Origin: Verrucomicrobiota bacterium
GTDB taxonomy: Bacteria; Verrucomicrobiota; Verrucomicrobiia; Limisphaerales; PALSA-1396
Direction of reading: 5' to 3'
NCBI GenBank assembly: GCA_016200005.1
Contig: JACQFP010000031.1
Location: 62,001 to 126,000 of the forward strand
DNA: 64,000 nt
Every line of letters begins with the position of its first letter. Position 1 is the stretch's first letter. The notes beneath the pieces are model-generated. The model was not told where the DNA came from. It saw only the letters and a program-made list of their open reading frames with translations, and did no database searches. Shown one piece after another: positions 1-8,546 of the stretch. The translations under genes were made by a program, and so were the position numbers.

Positions 1-278
1 AGGCTGCCGGCGATGGCCTCTGCATTTCGTTGGGCAGCGGCTTCGGCGTCCTTGTGCGATTGCTCGATGTCGCGCTGGATCGCCCGGAGCTGTTCCTGCG
101 CCAGCAGATAAGCCCGCAACGCCTGTTGCGCCACGGAAACCTCGTCGCTCGGCGGCTCGCTGGTGGCGGAGGTGGATGATTTGGTTCCTTGCGCCCTCAC
201 CATGAGCGAGGATAAAAAGAGCGCAAGACTGATGGAGACGCTGACCACGAAAAGTCGATGAGATTGAAGTTTTTTCAT
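1..278 (-). CDS. Exported protein with coiled-coil N-terminus, partial
   Basis: This leftward gene starts at ATG 276-278 and runs off the left edge, so only about 92 N-terminal residues are visible. It opens with a signal peptide: MKKLQSHR, a hydrophobic stretch VVSVSISLALFLSS, then a likely cleavage after VRAQ. A Ser/Thr-rich linker follows, then an Ala/Gln/Glu-rich stretch (for example AQQALRAYLLAQEQLRAIQR) that looks like a long helix or coiled coil. It is probably secreted or periplasmic. No family can be named from the visible part. Confidence 0.7.
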   Translation of the reverse strand, partial: MKKLQSHRLFVVSVSISLALFLSSLMVRAQGTKSSTSATSEPPSDEVSVAQQALRAYLLAQEQLRAIQRDIEQSHKDAEAAAQRNAEAIAGS

Positions 279-410
279 AAGCGTGGGACGCTGTCCGCAC
301 GTTAAGAAGCAGGTGCAAATTTGCAAGGTAAAAAGCGGCGACAAACTGGACAAGTTATTAACAATTTGAACCTGACGGGATCGCCCCAATCATGGGGTAA
401 CAACGCAACG

Positions 411-605
411 ATGAATACCCATGAACTGACCAAGGTGTTGCTTGAACTGGGTTGTCCGCCGGAAAAATCGGAGGAGATGGCCGCCCAACTGGACAAGCGC
501 GCCCGCCAACTGGCCAGTCAGAAGGGCTGGACTTACGAGGAATCGCTGACCCACTTGCTTTCTTTAATGAAGCAGGGCTGGGCGGCGAAGGAGAAAGGAC
601 TGTGA
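411..605 (+). CDS. Small hypothetical protein, 64 aa
   Basis: A short acidic/basic helical protein starting MNTHELTKVLLELGCPP and ending QGWAAKEKGL. An upstream in-frame TTG at 321 would lengthen it, but the ATG at 411 gives the more protein-like N-terminus and lies a few bases after a GGGG stretch. No signal peptide or membrane segment is seen, and I do not recognise the family. It lies between a divergent exported protein and a Nudix gene 90 bp downstream. The pattern of charged and hydrophobic residues (LDKRARQLASQKGWTYEESL) suggests two or three helices. Confidence 0.55.
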   Translation: MNTHELTKVLLELGCPPEKSEEMAAQLDKRARQLASQKGWTYEESLTHLLSLMKQGWAAKEKGL

Positions 606-697
606 CATCACCGGATGAAATTCGAATCGTGGTTTTGCCTCGGCGGGGTTTTTACTCATCGCAGTTCACAACCTGAAACTCACAACTTGAAATTCGC

Positions 698-1279
698 ATG
701 ATCAAACCCTGGCCCAGGATCGCTTCCAAACCAGCGGGAGATTTCCGCATCTTCACCATTCGCGATGAGCAGAAACGGTCTCCACGCACTGGCGAGCCGC
801 ATGATTTTTACGTCATTGACTGCGTCAATTGGGTCAACGTCATCGCCACAACCTCCGACCAGCAGCTTGTGATGATCGAACAATATCGCCACGGCACGGA
901 CACCGTGGAGTTGGAAATTCCCGGCGGCATGATGGACGCGCATGAGAACTCGCCGGTGGCCACCGGCTTGCGCGAGTTGCGCGAGGAGACCGGTTACGAG
1001 GGACAGAACGCCCGCCTCATCGGGGAAATCTTTCCCAACCCGGCCATCATGAGCAACACCTGTTACACCGTGCTGGTGGAGAATTGTGAATTGAAGCATC
1101 CAACAGAATTCGATCACGGCGAAGACATGATCAACCGGCTTATGCCCATCGCCGAGATCCCGCGGCTGATTGCGGATGGAAGAATCCGCCATGCGATGGT
1201 GGTGGTGGCGCTGTACCACTTCGAACTGTGGCGACGCGGTATCAAGTCTTCCGGGAAATTTTCCAGTTGCGAAACGTGA
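698..1279 (+). CDS. Nudix hydrolase, ADP-ribose pyrophosphatase-like
   Basis: A 193-residue cytosolic Nudix enzyme. The segment EQYRHGTDTVELEIPGG (residues 61-77) matches the region before the Nudix box in ADP-sugar pyrophosphatases, and the box follows at about 76-100 with RELREETGY. Enzymes of this group hydrolyse ADP-ribose or similar nucleoside diphosphate sugars to AMP and a sugar phosphate, using Mg held by the box glutamates. The spacing between the first box glutamate (E83) and REL is eight residues by my count, where the consensus has seven, so there is a one-residue insertion at NSPVATGL. The final residues (GIKSSGKFSSCET) look unconserved. The ATG at 698 is the only good start. The exact substrate cannot be told from sequence. 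Confidence 0.9.
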   Translation: MIKPWPRIASKPAGDFRIFTIRDEQKRSPRTGEPHDFYVIDCVNWVNVIATTSDQQLVMIEQYRHGTDTVELEIPGGMMDAHENSPVATGLRELREETGYEGQNARLIGEIFPNPAIMSNTCYTVLVENCELKHPTEFDHGEDMINRLMPIAEIPRLIADGRIRHAMVVVALYHFELWRRGIKSSGKFSSCET

Positions 1280-1340
1280 TTCGCGGCTAGAACGACGGCC
1301 CCTCACCCCGTCCTCTGCCATGAAGCTTGCCAGAATCGTC

Positions 1341-1376
1341 TCCCAAACTTTGTCGCATATGCGACAAAGTTTGGGA
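1341..1376. repeat. 36-bp perfect palindrome in intergenic repeat region
   Basis: The 18-base left arm beginning TCCCAAACTTTGTCGCAT is followed at once by its exact reverse complement, giving a 36-bp perfect palindrome with no loop. It sits in the 246-bp gap between the Nudix gene and the convergent hydrolase gene. Nearby (about 1300-1316 and 1450-1475) lie C-rich patches similar to the CCCTCACCC...CTCCC-type repeats seen again at 44.8 kb. It may be a REP-like element or cruciform. There is no T-run for a normal terminator. Confidence 0.7.
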
Positions 1377-1525
1377 CGGCGAGATTGAAGGTCCCGATGC
1401 GTGTCCAAAGTTGGAGGTGGAAACTTTCCATGAACCTGCGGCCACCCACCCTTTGCCCCTCCCAGGAGGGGAACAATCCGCCATGCGCCGCTCCCCCTCC
1501 GGCTGTGAACGAAAGATTTCCGTTG

Positions 1526-2344
1526 TCAATGGCGGGAAAGGAATTCGAGCACCGTCTGGTTGAACTGCCGAGGGTTTTCCAAATGCAACCCGTGCGAAAC
1601 GTCCGGCAACGTGATGAGTTCTGAACTCGGCAGATCCGCTTGCAGTTCGCGGATGGTCTGGCGAAAAACCGCCGTGCTCAATTCGCCTTCGAGCAATAAG
1701 GTGGGCGCTTTTATTTTTCGCGCGTGCTCAGACTTGAAGGCCGTGGTGGAACTTGTTCCCAGTAACATCGGTTTCAACGTGTTGATGTTGTCCATCATCA
1801 CGGCGCGTACCGGCGCCGCAAGTTCGTCAAACGTCCACGGTGCGATTACCGCGTTGATGAAATGCCTTAACGCGGCTTCTGCGCCTTCTATCTGCCAGCG
1901 CGCCAGCACCTGCTCGGTGAGGGAAATCAGTTCCTGCACCAAGGGGCGGTTTTCAGGCTTCGGCGTGAGCAAAGAGAACAGCGTCGGTTCGGCCAACACG
2001 AGCGTGCGCACCAACTCCGGATGTCTTGCCGCGAGCCACGCGGCCACGGCGCCGCCGTAGGAATGGCCGATGACATGAGCCGGCTGGAGTTTCAACCTGC
2101 AAATCAAAGCCGCCAGATCACTGGCGTGGCGATCGGCAGTGTAGTCGGTGACATCATCGGCGCAGTGGGCGGGGTGGTGATAGCGCCGCGAATAGGCAAT
2201 GGCGCGGTGATGGCGGGCAAACGTTTTTAACTGGGCGTTCCAGGTGCGATAATCGCCCAATGCCCCGTGCACAAAAACGACCGGCGCGCCTTCCCCATGA
2301 TCGACGAAGACTAATTCCGCTTCGTTGACGGCGAGTCGCTGCAT
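1526..2344 (-). CDS. Alpha/beta hydrolase
   Basis: A 272-residue cytosolic alpha/beta-hydrolase. The oxyanion-hole motif VVFVHGALGDY is at about residues 22-32, the nucleophile elbow GHSYGG at 93-98 gives Ser95, and the catalytic histidine is His251 in DVSHGLHLENP. The expected acidic residue after the strand PTLLLEGE appears to be Glu rather than Asp. The substrate is unknown; relatives include esterases, haloperoxidase-like enzymes and C-C hydrolases. The ATG at 2344 fits the start of the fold. The gene lies 22 bp downstream of a small helical-protein gene on the same strand, and a TPR gene lies upstream of that, so the three probably form one leftward operon. Confidence 0.88.
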   Translation of the reverse strand: MQRLAVNEAELVFVDHGEGAPVVFVHGALGDYRTWNAQLKTFARHHRAIAYSRRYHHPAHCADDVTDYTADRHASDLAALICRLKLQPAHVIGHSYGGAVAAWLAARHPELVRTLVLAEPTLFSLLTPKPENRPLVQELISLTEQVLARWQIEGAEAALRHFINAVIAPWTFDELAAPVRAVMMDNINTLKPMLLGTSSTTAFKSEHARKIKAPTLLLEGELSTAVFRQTIRELQADLPSSELITLPDVSHGLHLENPRQFNQTVLEFLSRH

Positions 2345-2366
2345 CAGAACTTTCTAGTGGCGGATT

Positions 2367-2648
2367 TCAACCACCGCTCTGCCGCGCTTTTTCCTTCTTC
2401 TCCTCGAGTTCGGCCTGGATTGATTTGCGGTCGATCACCAGTTGTTTCTCCAACTGTGCATAACCTTCGTAGTCGCCTTTCTCGGCGGCCTTGGCGAGTT
2501 CGCCCTTCAGAAAAATCTCCCGCTCGGCAATCTTGGCGGCGTATTGCGAGTCGAGTTCGGCGAGTTGTTTCTTTTTGGCGGCGGTCATTTTGACGGTCGG
2601 CGCGGTCTTGTTCAGACGTTCCATGGCAAGTTCGTAGGATGATTTCAT
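2367..2648 (-). CDS. Conserved-looking helical protein, 93 aa
   Basis: A 93-residue, very charged protein beginning MKSSYELAMERLNKTAP. Almost all of it (residues 20-93) is predicted by eye to be helical or coiled coil, rich in Lys, Glu and Ala, with repeats such as AAKKKQLAELDSQYAAKIAERE. There is no signal peptide or membrane segment. The N-terminal SSYELAMERLNK stretch looks like the most specific part. It sits between a TPR gene (55 bp upstream) and the hydrolase gene (22 bp downstream), all on the minus strand. The function is unknown. Confidence 0.7.
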   Translation of the reverse strand: MKSSYELAMERLNKTAPTVKMTAAKKKQLAELDSQYAAKIAEREIFLKGELAKAAEKGDYEGYAQLEKQLVIDRKSIQAELEEKKEKARQSGG

Positions 2649-2703
2649 AAGATTTCAGTTGGTTGGAGTGCCCATCTGCGTTTGGAATTATGAACTGGGC
2701 ATT

Positions 2704-3165
2704 TCATTTTGCCGGGCCGCCGCCAAGGGGCGGCTTCTTTTTCCACGGCATGTCGGGAAATTTTGTCGGCAGTTTGACCGGCGGCGGTTTCGGCGCGGCC
2801 ATTTGCAGTTCGGGATCACCGGACCTGGCGGCGTCGGGCGGCGACATGTTTTCCTTCCAGGACGCGATGCGCGCTTGCAAACCGTGGTGTTCAGCGGTTT
2901 TTTTGTCGCCGCTCTTCATGTAAAAGAGCGAGAGGTTGGTGTGCACGAGTTGGTCGTTGGGCCGGAGCTTTTCCGCTTTATGTCCTTCCGTAATCGCGCT
3001 CGCATAATCGCCCTTGCGATAATACGCCATGCCGAGCGAGAGCTGCGCATCAAAATGAGCCGGGTCTTCCGCCAGCACGCGTTTCAACGTGGCGATGGCG
3101 GCATCGTAGTCGTCCTGGCTGAAGGCGAACATCGCCTCGTCGTATTGTTCCTGGAGGGAAGCCAT
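2704..3165 (-). CDS. TPR repeat protein
   Basis: A protein of 153 residues from the ATG at 3165; a TTG at 3183 would add six residues. It carries about three tetratricopeptide repeats in residues 1-100: the units around AMFAFSQDDYDAAIATLKRV, QLSLGMAYYRKGDYASAI and TNLSLFYMKSGDKKTA have the usual small and aromatic residues. The last 50 residues are Pro- and Lys-rich (KPPPVKLPTKFPDMPWKKKP) and probably unstructured. TPR proteins act as protein-protein scaffolds; the partner is unknown. No signal peptide is present. It is the first gene of a probable three-gene leftward operon. Confidence 0.85.
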   Translation of the reverse strand: MASLQEQYDEAMFAFSQDDYDAAIATLKRVLAEDPAHFDAQLSLGMAYYRKGDYASAITEGHKAEKLRPNDQLVHTNLSLFYMKSGDKKTAEHHGLQARIASWKENMSPPDAARSGDPELQMAAPKPPPVKLPTKFPDMPWKKKPPLGGGPAK

Positions 3166-3313
3166 AAGTCTTTTGACAATCAACCGTAGCTCACCATCAT
3201 AGGACCGTGCAAGTGCCGGAGACAGGTTTCAGCGTTCTATCGTTGCACGGTTGCCTCGACCTTGATGCTGAGATCTCTTAACAATTCACGGTTCAACGAT
3301 TTGACTTTAGCAG

Positions 3314-4126
3314 ATGACTTTGCCAATCCAACTCATCTCGACCGATTTTGACGGGACGTTTTTCGCGGAGTTTGAAAGCCCGCCGGTTCCGGAAAAAATT
3401 CAGACACTCATCGGCCAGTTGCAGGCGCAGGGTGCCAAATGGGTCATCAATACCGGACGCGACATGTCGAGCCTGATGGAAGCGTTGGGGCGCGCCCGGG
3501 TTTCTGTTCACCCGGATTATCTGGTCCTGGTGGAACGGGAAATTTACTGCCGCGAAGGTTCGCGGTACGTGAGTCTGGAGGAGTGGAATCAGGCGTGCGT
3601 GCGCGACCATGAGGCATTGTTCACGCGCGTGCGCGCCGACCTGCCGACGTTGATGGAATGGGTGAATTCTCGTTATGAGGCCACCGTGTACGAAGATCCG
3701 TACTCACCGTTCTGCCTGATTGCCGGCAACCATGGCGACGCCGACGCCATTCACGATTACTTGAGTGACTACTGTTGCAGGGTGCCCGCCCTCACCGTGG
3801 TGCGCAACGATGTGTATGCGCGGTTCAGTCACGCAGCCTACAACAAGGGGAAGGCGTTGGCGGAGATCGCGCGACGACTCCGGATCGGGGTGGAGAATGT
3901 TTTTGCAGCGGGCGACCACCTGAATGATCTGCCAATGTTGTCGCGGGAGTTTGCGCGCTGGCTGGTCGCTCCGGAAAACGCCGTGGATGCCGTGAAGGAG
4001 TCCGTCCGCCGACAAAACGGCTTTGTCAGTTTGCTGCCGCACGCTCATGGGGTGGCGCAAGGACTGGAACTGCATCTGGCGGATGCGGGCGCATTGATAT
4101 CCAAGTTAATCCGCTCACCGAGTTAA
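3314..4126 (+). CDS. HAD-superfamily hydrolase (Cof/sucrose-phosphatase-like)
   Basis: A 270-residue cytosolic HAD phosphatase. Motif I is DFDGT at residues 11-15 (nucleophile Asp11, general acid Asp13), motif II is NTGRD at 46-50, the motif III lysine lies in YNKGKAL (about 176-182), and motif IV is GDHLNDLPM at 200-208. The large insertion between motifs II and III is the C2-type cap of Cof-like and sugar-phosphate phosphatases, so a phosphosugar or similar metabolite is a likely substrate. It stands alone on the plus strand, with a hairpin about 20 bp after its stop codon and korAB beyond. Confidence 0.88.
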   Translation: MTLPIQLISTDFDGTFFAEFESPPVPEKIQTLIGQLQAQGAKWVINTGRDMSSLMEALGRARVSVHPDYLVLVEREIYCREGSRYVSLEEWNQACVRDHEALFTRVRADLPTLMEWVNSRYEATVYEDPYSPFCLIAGNHGDADAIHDYLSDYCCRVPALTVVRNDVYARFSHAAYNKGKALAEIARRLRIGVENVFAAGDHLNDLPMLSREFARWLVAPENAVDAVKESVRRQNGFVSLLPHAHGVAQGLELHLADAGALISKLIRSPS

Positions 4127-4144
4127 ATTACGTTCCCTAATCAG

Positions 4145-4176
4145 CGGCTTTGTCCGGCGCCAACCGGATCAAGCCG
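4145..4176 (+). terminator. Hairpin after HAD gene, weak terminator candidate
   Basis: CGGCTT and TCCGG pair with CCGGA and AAGCCG across the loop CGCCAA, with a 2-base internal bulge on each side. No T-run follows, so this is not a typical intrinsic terminator. It may protect the 3' end of the HAD mRNA. Confidence 0.4.
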
Positions 4177-4342
4177 GAGCGCAACAACCTGCTGTTTGCT
4201 GAGGAAATGCGCGGCGATGTTATGGTTTGACACCTTGGACGACAATGCTAGTGTGACTCGGCAACGGAGTTGCGTCGTTGAAAATCTGCATGTGACGTAA
4301 TGATCCCGCGCCGTTTATCAGGACGTTTAATTGATCGAACTC

Positions 4343-6091
4343 ATGAGTGCAACAACATTAACGGCTCAATCCTCCGGTGGCACGCCAAAGATGGCGAAGG
4401 TCTCGGAAGCGGTCATCCGCATCGCCGGCAATTCGCAGGACGGCATCCAGGCGATCGGTGGTTTTCTCGCCCGGCTGGCCGGCCGCAGCGAGCAGGAGGT
4501 CATGACCTTCATGACAATTCCTTCCACGATTTCCGGCGGACCATCAATCTTTCAAGTGCGCATCGGCTCCGGTGAAGTGTTGAGCGCCGGCGATGAAGCG
4601 GACGTGCTGCTCGCCTTCTATCAACATTCCTACGAAGACCACATCAAGTCGCTCAAGAAAGGCGGCATCGTGTTGTATGACTCCGACCACGTCGAAGTGA
4701 AGCCGGAGTGGGAAAAGGAATACCGCCATGTCGGCGTGCCCATATCCGGTTTGACCGTTGAGGCCATCGGCGGCACGGCCAAGGACAAGGGCAAGAATAT
4801 CGGCGGCAAAGACACGAGCATTCTCAACAACGCGCTGGCGGCGTTCCAGGCCGGCTACGCCCACTCGCTCGGCAACGTGATTGAAACTTTTAAATTCGTC
4901 GATAGCCAGAAGCGGGCTGGCCTTCAGGTCGTCATGAACGGCAACGAGGCGCTCGGTTATGGAATTCTCGCCGCTGGCGTCCGTTTTGGCGCGGGTTATC
5001 CCATCACGCCGTGGTCGGACATCATGGAATTGCTGCGACGCGAGTTGCCCAAATACGGCGGCACGTTTGTGCAATGCGAGGATGAAATCGCCTCCATCTC
5101 GATGGCCATCGGCGCCAGCTACGCCGGACGGGTGGCGGTGACGGGTTCGAGCGGGCCGGGGATCTCGCTGAAAACCGAAGCGCTCGGTTGGGCGGTCATG
5201 GCGGAAATACCGTTGATCATCGTGGACGTGCAACGGGGCGGACCTTCCACCGGAATGCCGACGAACGTCGAACAGTCCGACCTGAACATCGCCTGCTTCG
5301 GCGGCCACGGCGACTCTCCACGCGTCGTCATCGCGCCGGCCAACGTCGAGGATTGTTTTTACACTGCCATCGAAGCCGTCAACCTCGCGCGCCAATACAG
5401 CGTCCCGGTCATCATCCTTACCGATCAGGCCATCGCCACACGCATCGAAGCCTTTGAAGAACCGAAGCTCGAAAAAATTTGCCAGGACATTTCGCCGGAT
5501 CTGACGCCCGTGGCGGACCACAAGCCTTACGATTTGTCAGTCGCGGATGGCGTCACTCATCATGTGGTGCCGGGAACGCGGGTTCAGAGTGGCAGGTATC
5601 CCATCATCACCGGCTTGGAACACGACGAGCTTGGTCATCCCACCGGCTCGCCCAAACTGCACATGCAAATGACCGCCAAACGACGCAGGAAATTGCAAGC
5701 CCTCGCCGCCACGCTGCCCGTGCCGAAAGTGTACGGCCCGCCCGAAGGCAATGTGCTCCTCGTCGGCTGGGGTTCAACGCAAGGCCCGATCAAAGAAGCC
5801 GTGGACCGCGCCCGGGCGGCGGGCGACAGTGTTTCTGCGCTCCATTTCCGCCACCTCAATCCGTTGCCCAACGGTGTCGAAAACATTTTCTCCGGTTTCA
5901 ACCACGTCTTCGTTGTGGAATTGAATGATGAAGGTCTTTACGGCTACGGCCAGTTCGCCGGGCTGTTGCGCGCCCGTTACTGCGACCCGAAGATTCGCGG
6001 CCTCAACAAGACCGACGGTTTGACCTGGAAAGTGAAGGAAATTCTCGAACGCGCCCACACCCATGTCGCCACTGGCCTGCGCAAACTGTAA
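4343..6091 (+). CDS. korA: 2-oxoacid:ferredoxin oxidoreductase, fused gamma-alpha subunit (KorA-like)
   Basis: A 582-residue subunit of a coenzyme-A-dependent 2-oxoacid:ferredoxin (probably 2-oxoglutarate) oxidoreductase, which makes acyl-CoA, CO2 and reduced ferredoxin. The N-terminal gamma-type domain (about 20-200) begins with IRIAGNSQDGIQAIGG, the GDSGDGMQ-like signature of this fused form. The alpha domain follows, with GYPITPWSDIMELL, TGSSGPGISLKTE and VQRGGPSTGMPT, all typical of the pyrimidine-binding subunit. The C-terminal part (about 440-560) is the usual transketolase C-like domain. I chose the ATG at 4343 over the TTG at 4331. korB begins 32 bp downstream and surely forms an operon with it. 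Oxoglutarate preference over pyruvate is inferred from the family. Confidence 0.92.
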   Translation: MSATTLTAQSSGGTPKMAKVSEAVIRIAGNSQDGIQAIGGFLARLAGRSEQEVMTFMTIPSTISGGPSIFQVRIGSGEVLSAGDEADVLLAFYQHSYEDHIKSLKKGGIVLYDSDHVEVKPEWEKEYRHVGVPISGLTVEAIGGTAKDKGKNIGGKDTSILNNALAAFQAGYAHSLGNVIETFKFVDSQKRAGLQVVMNGNEALGYGILAAGVRFGAGYPITPWSDIMELLRRELPKYGGTFVQCEDEIASISMAIGASYAGRVAVTGSSGPGISLKTEALGWAVMAEIPLIIVDVQRGGPSTGMPTNVEQSDLNIACFGGHGDSPRVVIAPANVEDCFYTAIEAVNLARQYSVPVIILTDQAIATRIEAFEEPKLEKICQDISPDLTPVADHKPYDLSVADGVTHHVVPGTRVQSGRYPIITGLEHDELGHPTGSPKLHMQMTAKRRRKLQALAATLPVPKVYGPPEGNVLLVGWGSTQGPIKEAVDRARAAGDSVSALHFRHLNPLPNGVENIFSGFNHVFVVELNDEGLYGYGQFAGLLRARYCDPKIRGLNKTDGLTWKVKEILERAHTHVATGLRKL

Positions 6092-6123
6092 CCGACTTAA
6101 CTATTGTAACCATTCACCGAAGT

Positions 6124-7065
6124 ATGAATTCTCCCGTCATCGAAATCCCCGCGCGCACCGGCAATATCACCGTCGCTCCGCTGCCTGACGCTGAACGCAA
6201 AGGCCTCACCAAGAAAGAGCTTGCCGCCGATCATCCGACCTGGTGTCCCGGTTGCGGCGACTTCTCCGTGCTCGCGCTTTACTTCAAGCTCATCGAAAAG
6301 CGCAAACTGATTCACGAGAAAATCACCACGATCGCCGGCATTGGCTGCTCCAGCCGTTTTCCGTATTTCGTCCAGGCCCATGGGGTGCATTACATTCATG
6401 GTCGCGCGCTGCCGTTCGCCAGCGGCATTTCGTTGAGCCGGCCCGACCTGCATGTGTTCGTTTTTGGCGGTGATGGCGACGCGTTCTCCATCGGCGGCAA
6501 TCACTTCAATCACACGGCGCGCAAGAACATCAACCTCACCTATGTCGTGATGGACAATTGGGTCTATGGCCTGACGAAGAAGCAGACCTCGCCCACGTCG
6601 CCGCCGGGCTTCAAGAGCAAGACCGACACCTGGGGTGCCGTGGATCAGCCGATCAATCCGATGAAACAAGCCATCGGCGCCGGCGCCACGTTTGTGGCCC
6701 GCACGACGCACACGAATCCCAATCACGTGCTGCAAATGATGGAAGCCGCGATGGATCACGACGGCTTCAGCTTTGTCGAGTGCCTCAGCGAATGCGTGGA
6801 GTTTTACGAAGGCGCCTTCGACGCCTCCAACCCCCGCAAAGGCGGCGTGTTCAACACGGTGCCGGCCGATCACGACGTGACCGATGAAGTGGCGGCCTAC
6901 AAACTGGCCGGCGAACCGTTCCCCGGTTACTTCGGCATTTTCTACAACGTCAACCACCCGACCAAGAACGCGCTCGAAGCCAAAATCATCGCCAGCCAGC
7001 GCGAGAAGGTCAAAGGACTGAAAGACTGGCAAATCCTCCAGCAAAATTTTGACCGGTCGAAGTAA
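6124..7065 (+). CDS. korB: 2-oxoacid:ferredoxin oxidoreductase beta subunit (KorB-like)
   Basis: A 313-residue thiamine-diphosphate-binding partner of the upstream subunit. It has CPGCGDF at residues 41-47, GIGCSSRFP at 72-80, the ThDP/Mg motif GDGDAFSIG at 117-125 with the matching Asn in VVMDNWVYGLT (about 142-152), and TKKQTSPTS, which corresponds to the GGQxSPTT loop of the family. The length is normal for KorB; there is no ferredoxin domain, so electrons must go to a separate ferredoxin. A strong intrinsic terminator begins 23 bp after the stop codon, so the operon is just korAB. Confidence 0.93.
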   Translation: MNSPVIEIPARTGNITVAPLPDAERKGLTKKELAADHPTWCPGCGDFSVLALYFKLIEKRKLIHEKITTIAGIGCSSRFPYFVQAHGVHYIHGRALPFASGISLSRPDLHVFVFGGDGDAFSIGGNHFNHTARKNINLTYVVMDNWVYGLTKKQTSPTSPPGFKSKTDTWGAVDQPINPMKQAIGAGATFVARTTHTNPNHVLQMMEAAMDHDGFSFVECLSECVEFYEGAFDASNPRKGGVFNTVPADHDVTDEVAAYKLAGEPFPGYFGIFYNVNHPTKNALEAKIIASQREKVKGLKDWQILQQNFDRSK

Positions 7066-7087
7066 ATGGATTGACCAACAATTCCCC

Positions 7088-7115
7088 AGCTCCGGCGCAA
7101 CCCGGGGCTTTTTTT
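7088..7115 (+). terminator. Rho-independent terminator of korAB
   Basis: An 8-bp stem AGCTCCGG / CCGGGGCT (one G-T wobble) closes on the loop CGCAAC and is followed at once by seven Ts. It lies 23 bp after korB, on the plus strand. Confidence 0.9.
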
Positions 7116-7190
7116 ACCGCCTCGCCTTGCTCGGTTGTGTCTCCACGGAAAATCTTTGACCCGTGCACCGGGCGGATTTAGTTTCCGGCC

Positions 7191-8546
7191 ATGCTTCACG
7201 AAAAGCCTCATTCGCATTCACGCGAGCACGCCTTTTCGTTTTTCAATCCTCGCGCGCGCGAAGGGCTGACCGTCTTCAGCCGGCGCAGCATGTTGAAAGC
7301 GAGCCTGGCCGGTCTGGCCGGGTTGACGTTGCCCGGCTTGCTTCAGGCTCGCGGTGAAGCCGTGAAGAGCGGCAAGCCGATTCGTGGCAACAAGAGCGTC
7401 ATTCTCCTCTGGATGGCCGGCGGGCCCAGCCACATTGACACGTGGGACGTCAAGCCCGACATGCCGTCCGAAATTCGCGGCCCCTTCAGCGCCATCCCCA
7501 CCAAACTGCCCGGGGTGCGCATCAGCGAGTATCTGCCGAAATGTGCCGCCATGATGGACAAGTTCACGCTCATCCGCTCGGTGGATTGCCGCGAGAGCAA
7601 TCATGAGCCGAACATGGTAATGCAGACCGCCAACCTCGAAGCCGAACCGCGCACGAATCCGAAGGGCGATAAATATCCGGCCATCGCCTCGATCGTCGCC
7701 AAACTGCGCGGTGCGAATCATCCCGCCATGCCACCCTACGTGGCCTTGAACGTGAAGGATAAATCGCATCTGGCCTGGGGCGGCTACCTGGGCAAGGCGT
7801 ACGACCCGTTCGTCGGCGACAACGTCAGCAAGATTTTTCAACTGCCGCGCGGTTTGACCATGGAGCGGTTGCAAACGCGCCAGACCCTGTCCCAACAAAT
7901 GGACCGGCTGCGAAGCGATCTGGATTTGAGCGGCTCCATGGAAGCGTTGGATCGCTTTGGGCAAACGGCGTTCGACATCGTCGCGGGCCAGCGCGCGCAA
8001 GAAGCGTTTGACTTGTCGAAAGAGTTTCCCAGGACGTTTGAACGTTTCGGAACGCATGCTTGGAGTCGTCAGGCATTGCTGGCGCGACGGTTGGTGGAAG
8101 CGGGTGTGAGTTTTGTGACGATTGATTTGAGCAACCACTCCGCGTCTGGCACGTGGGACACGCACGGTGACAACATTCCGCCCTACGGCGGCATCTGGAG
8201 CGGTCTGCGCCCATTGCTGCCGGTGTTCGATCACCTGTTCACCACGTTGATCAGCGATCTGGCAGAGCGCGGTTTGCTGGATGACACCCTCGTGATCGCG
8301 ATGGGCGAGTTTGGTCGCACCCCGAAGATCGGCACGCAGGGCAGCACGGACGGGCGCGATCACTGGCCGGTGGTGATGTCGATGGTGATGGCCGGTGGTG
8401 ATGTCGATGGTGATGGCCGGCGGCGGCTTCCGCCACGGACAGGTGATTGGCGCAACGGAACGCGACGGCGGCGCGATCAAGGAGCGTCCCATCACGCCTG
8501 GGGATATTGCGGCGACAATTTATTATCACATGGGTGTGCCGCTTGA
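7191..8546 (+). CDS. DUF1501 family exported protein, frameshifted near the C-terminus
   Basis: A DUF1501 protein, a family of sulfatase/alkaline-phosphatase-like exported proteins common in Planctomycetes and Verrucomicrobia. It has a Tat-like signal (SRRSMLKASLAGLAGLTLPG at about residues 30-49) and the family segments LLWMAGGPSHIDTWDVKP, SNHEP, HLAWGGYLGKAYDPF, TWDTHGDN and MGEFGRTPKI. After DHWPVVMSMVMAGG the frame is wrong: a 25-bp tandem duplication (8367-8416) shifts the reading frame and gives an Arg-rich tail ending at 8546. The proper C-terminus continues in another frame to 8622. So the gene is either a real recent pseudogene or phase-variable allele, or an assembly artefact. The exact substrate of the family is unknown. 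Confidence 0.85.
   Translation: MLHEKPHSHSREHAFSFFNPRAREGLTVFSRRSMLKASLAGLAGLTLPGLLQARGEAVKSGKPIRGNKSVILLWMAGGPSHIDTWDVKPDMPSEIRGPFSAIPTKLPGVRISEYLPKCAAMMDKFTLIRSVDCRESNHEPNMVMQTANLEAEPRTNPKGDKYPAIASIVAKLRGANHPAMPPYVALNVKDKSHLAWGGYLGKAYDPFVGDNVSKIFQLPRGLTMERLQTRQTLSQQMDRLRSDLDLSGSMEALDRFGQTAFDIVAGQRAQEAFDLSKEFPRTFERFGTHAWSRQALLARRLVEAGVSFVTIDLSNHSASGTWDTHGDNIPPYGGIWSGLRPLLPVFDHLFTTLISDLAERGLLDDTLVIAMGEFGRTPKIGTQGSTDGRDHWPVVMSMVMAGGDVDGDGRRRLPPRTGDWRNGTRRRRDQGASHHAWGYCGDNLLSHGCAA
8367..8416. repeat. 25-bp tandem duplication causing a frameshift
   Basis: The 25-base unit CCGGTGGTGATGTCGATGGT + GATGG occurs twice, at 8367-8391 and 8392-8416. Because 25 is not a multiple of three, the second copy throws the DUF1501 gene out of frame. 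Removing one copy restores a normal DUF1501 C-terminus. Each unit also holds shorter internal GGTGATG repeats that could promote slippage. Confidence 0.9.

Noticed and set aside
452-676. 74-codon frame overlapping the small gene at 411-605
   Set aside because: Out of frame with the more protein-like 64-residue product and lacks any motif.
4544-5521. 325-codon minus-strand frame opposite korA
   Set aside because: Shadow frame; korA motifs on the plus strand are decisive.
7218-8495. 425-codon minus-strand frame opposite the DUF1501 gene
   Set aside because: His/Arg-rich antisense shadow; the plus strand carries clear DUF1501 motifs.
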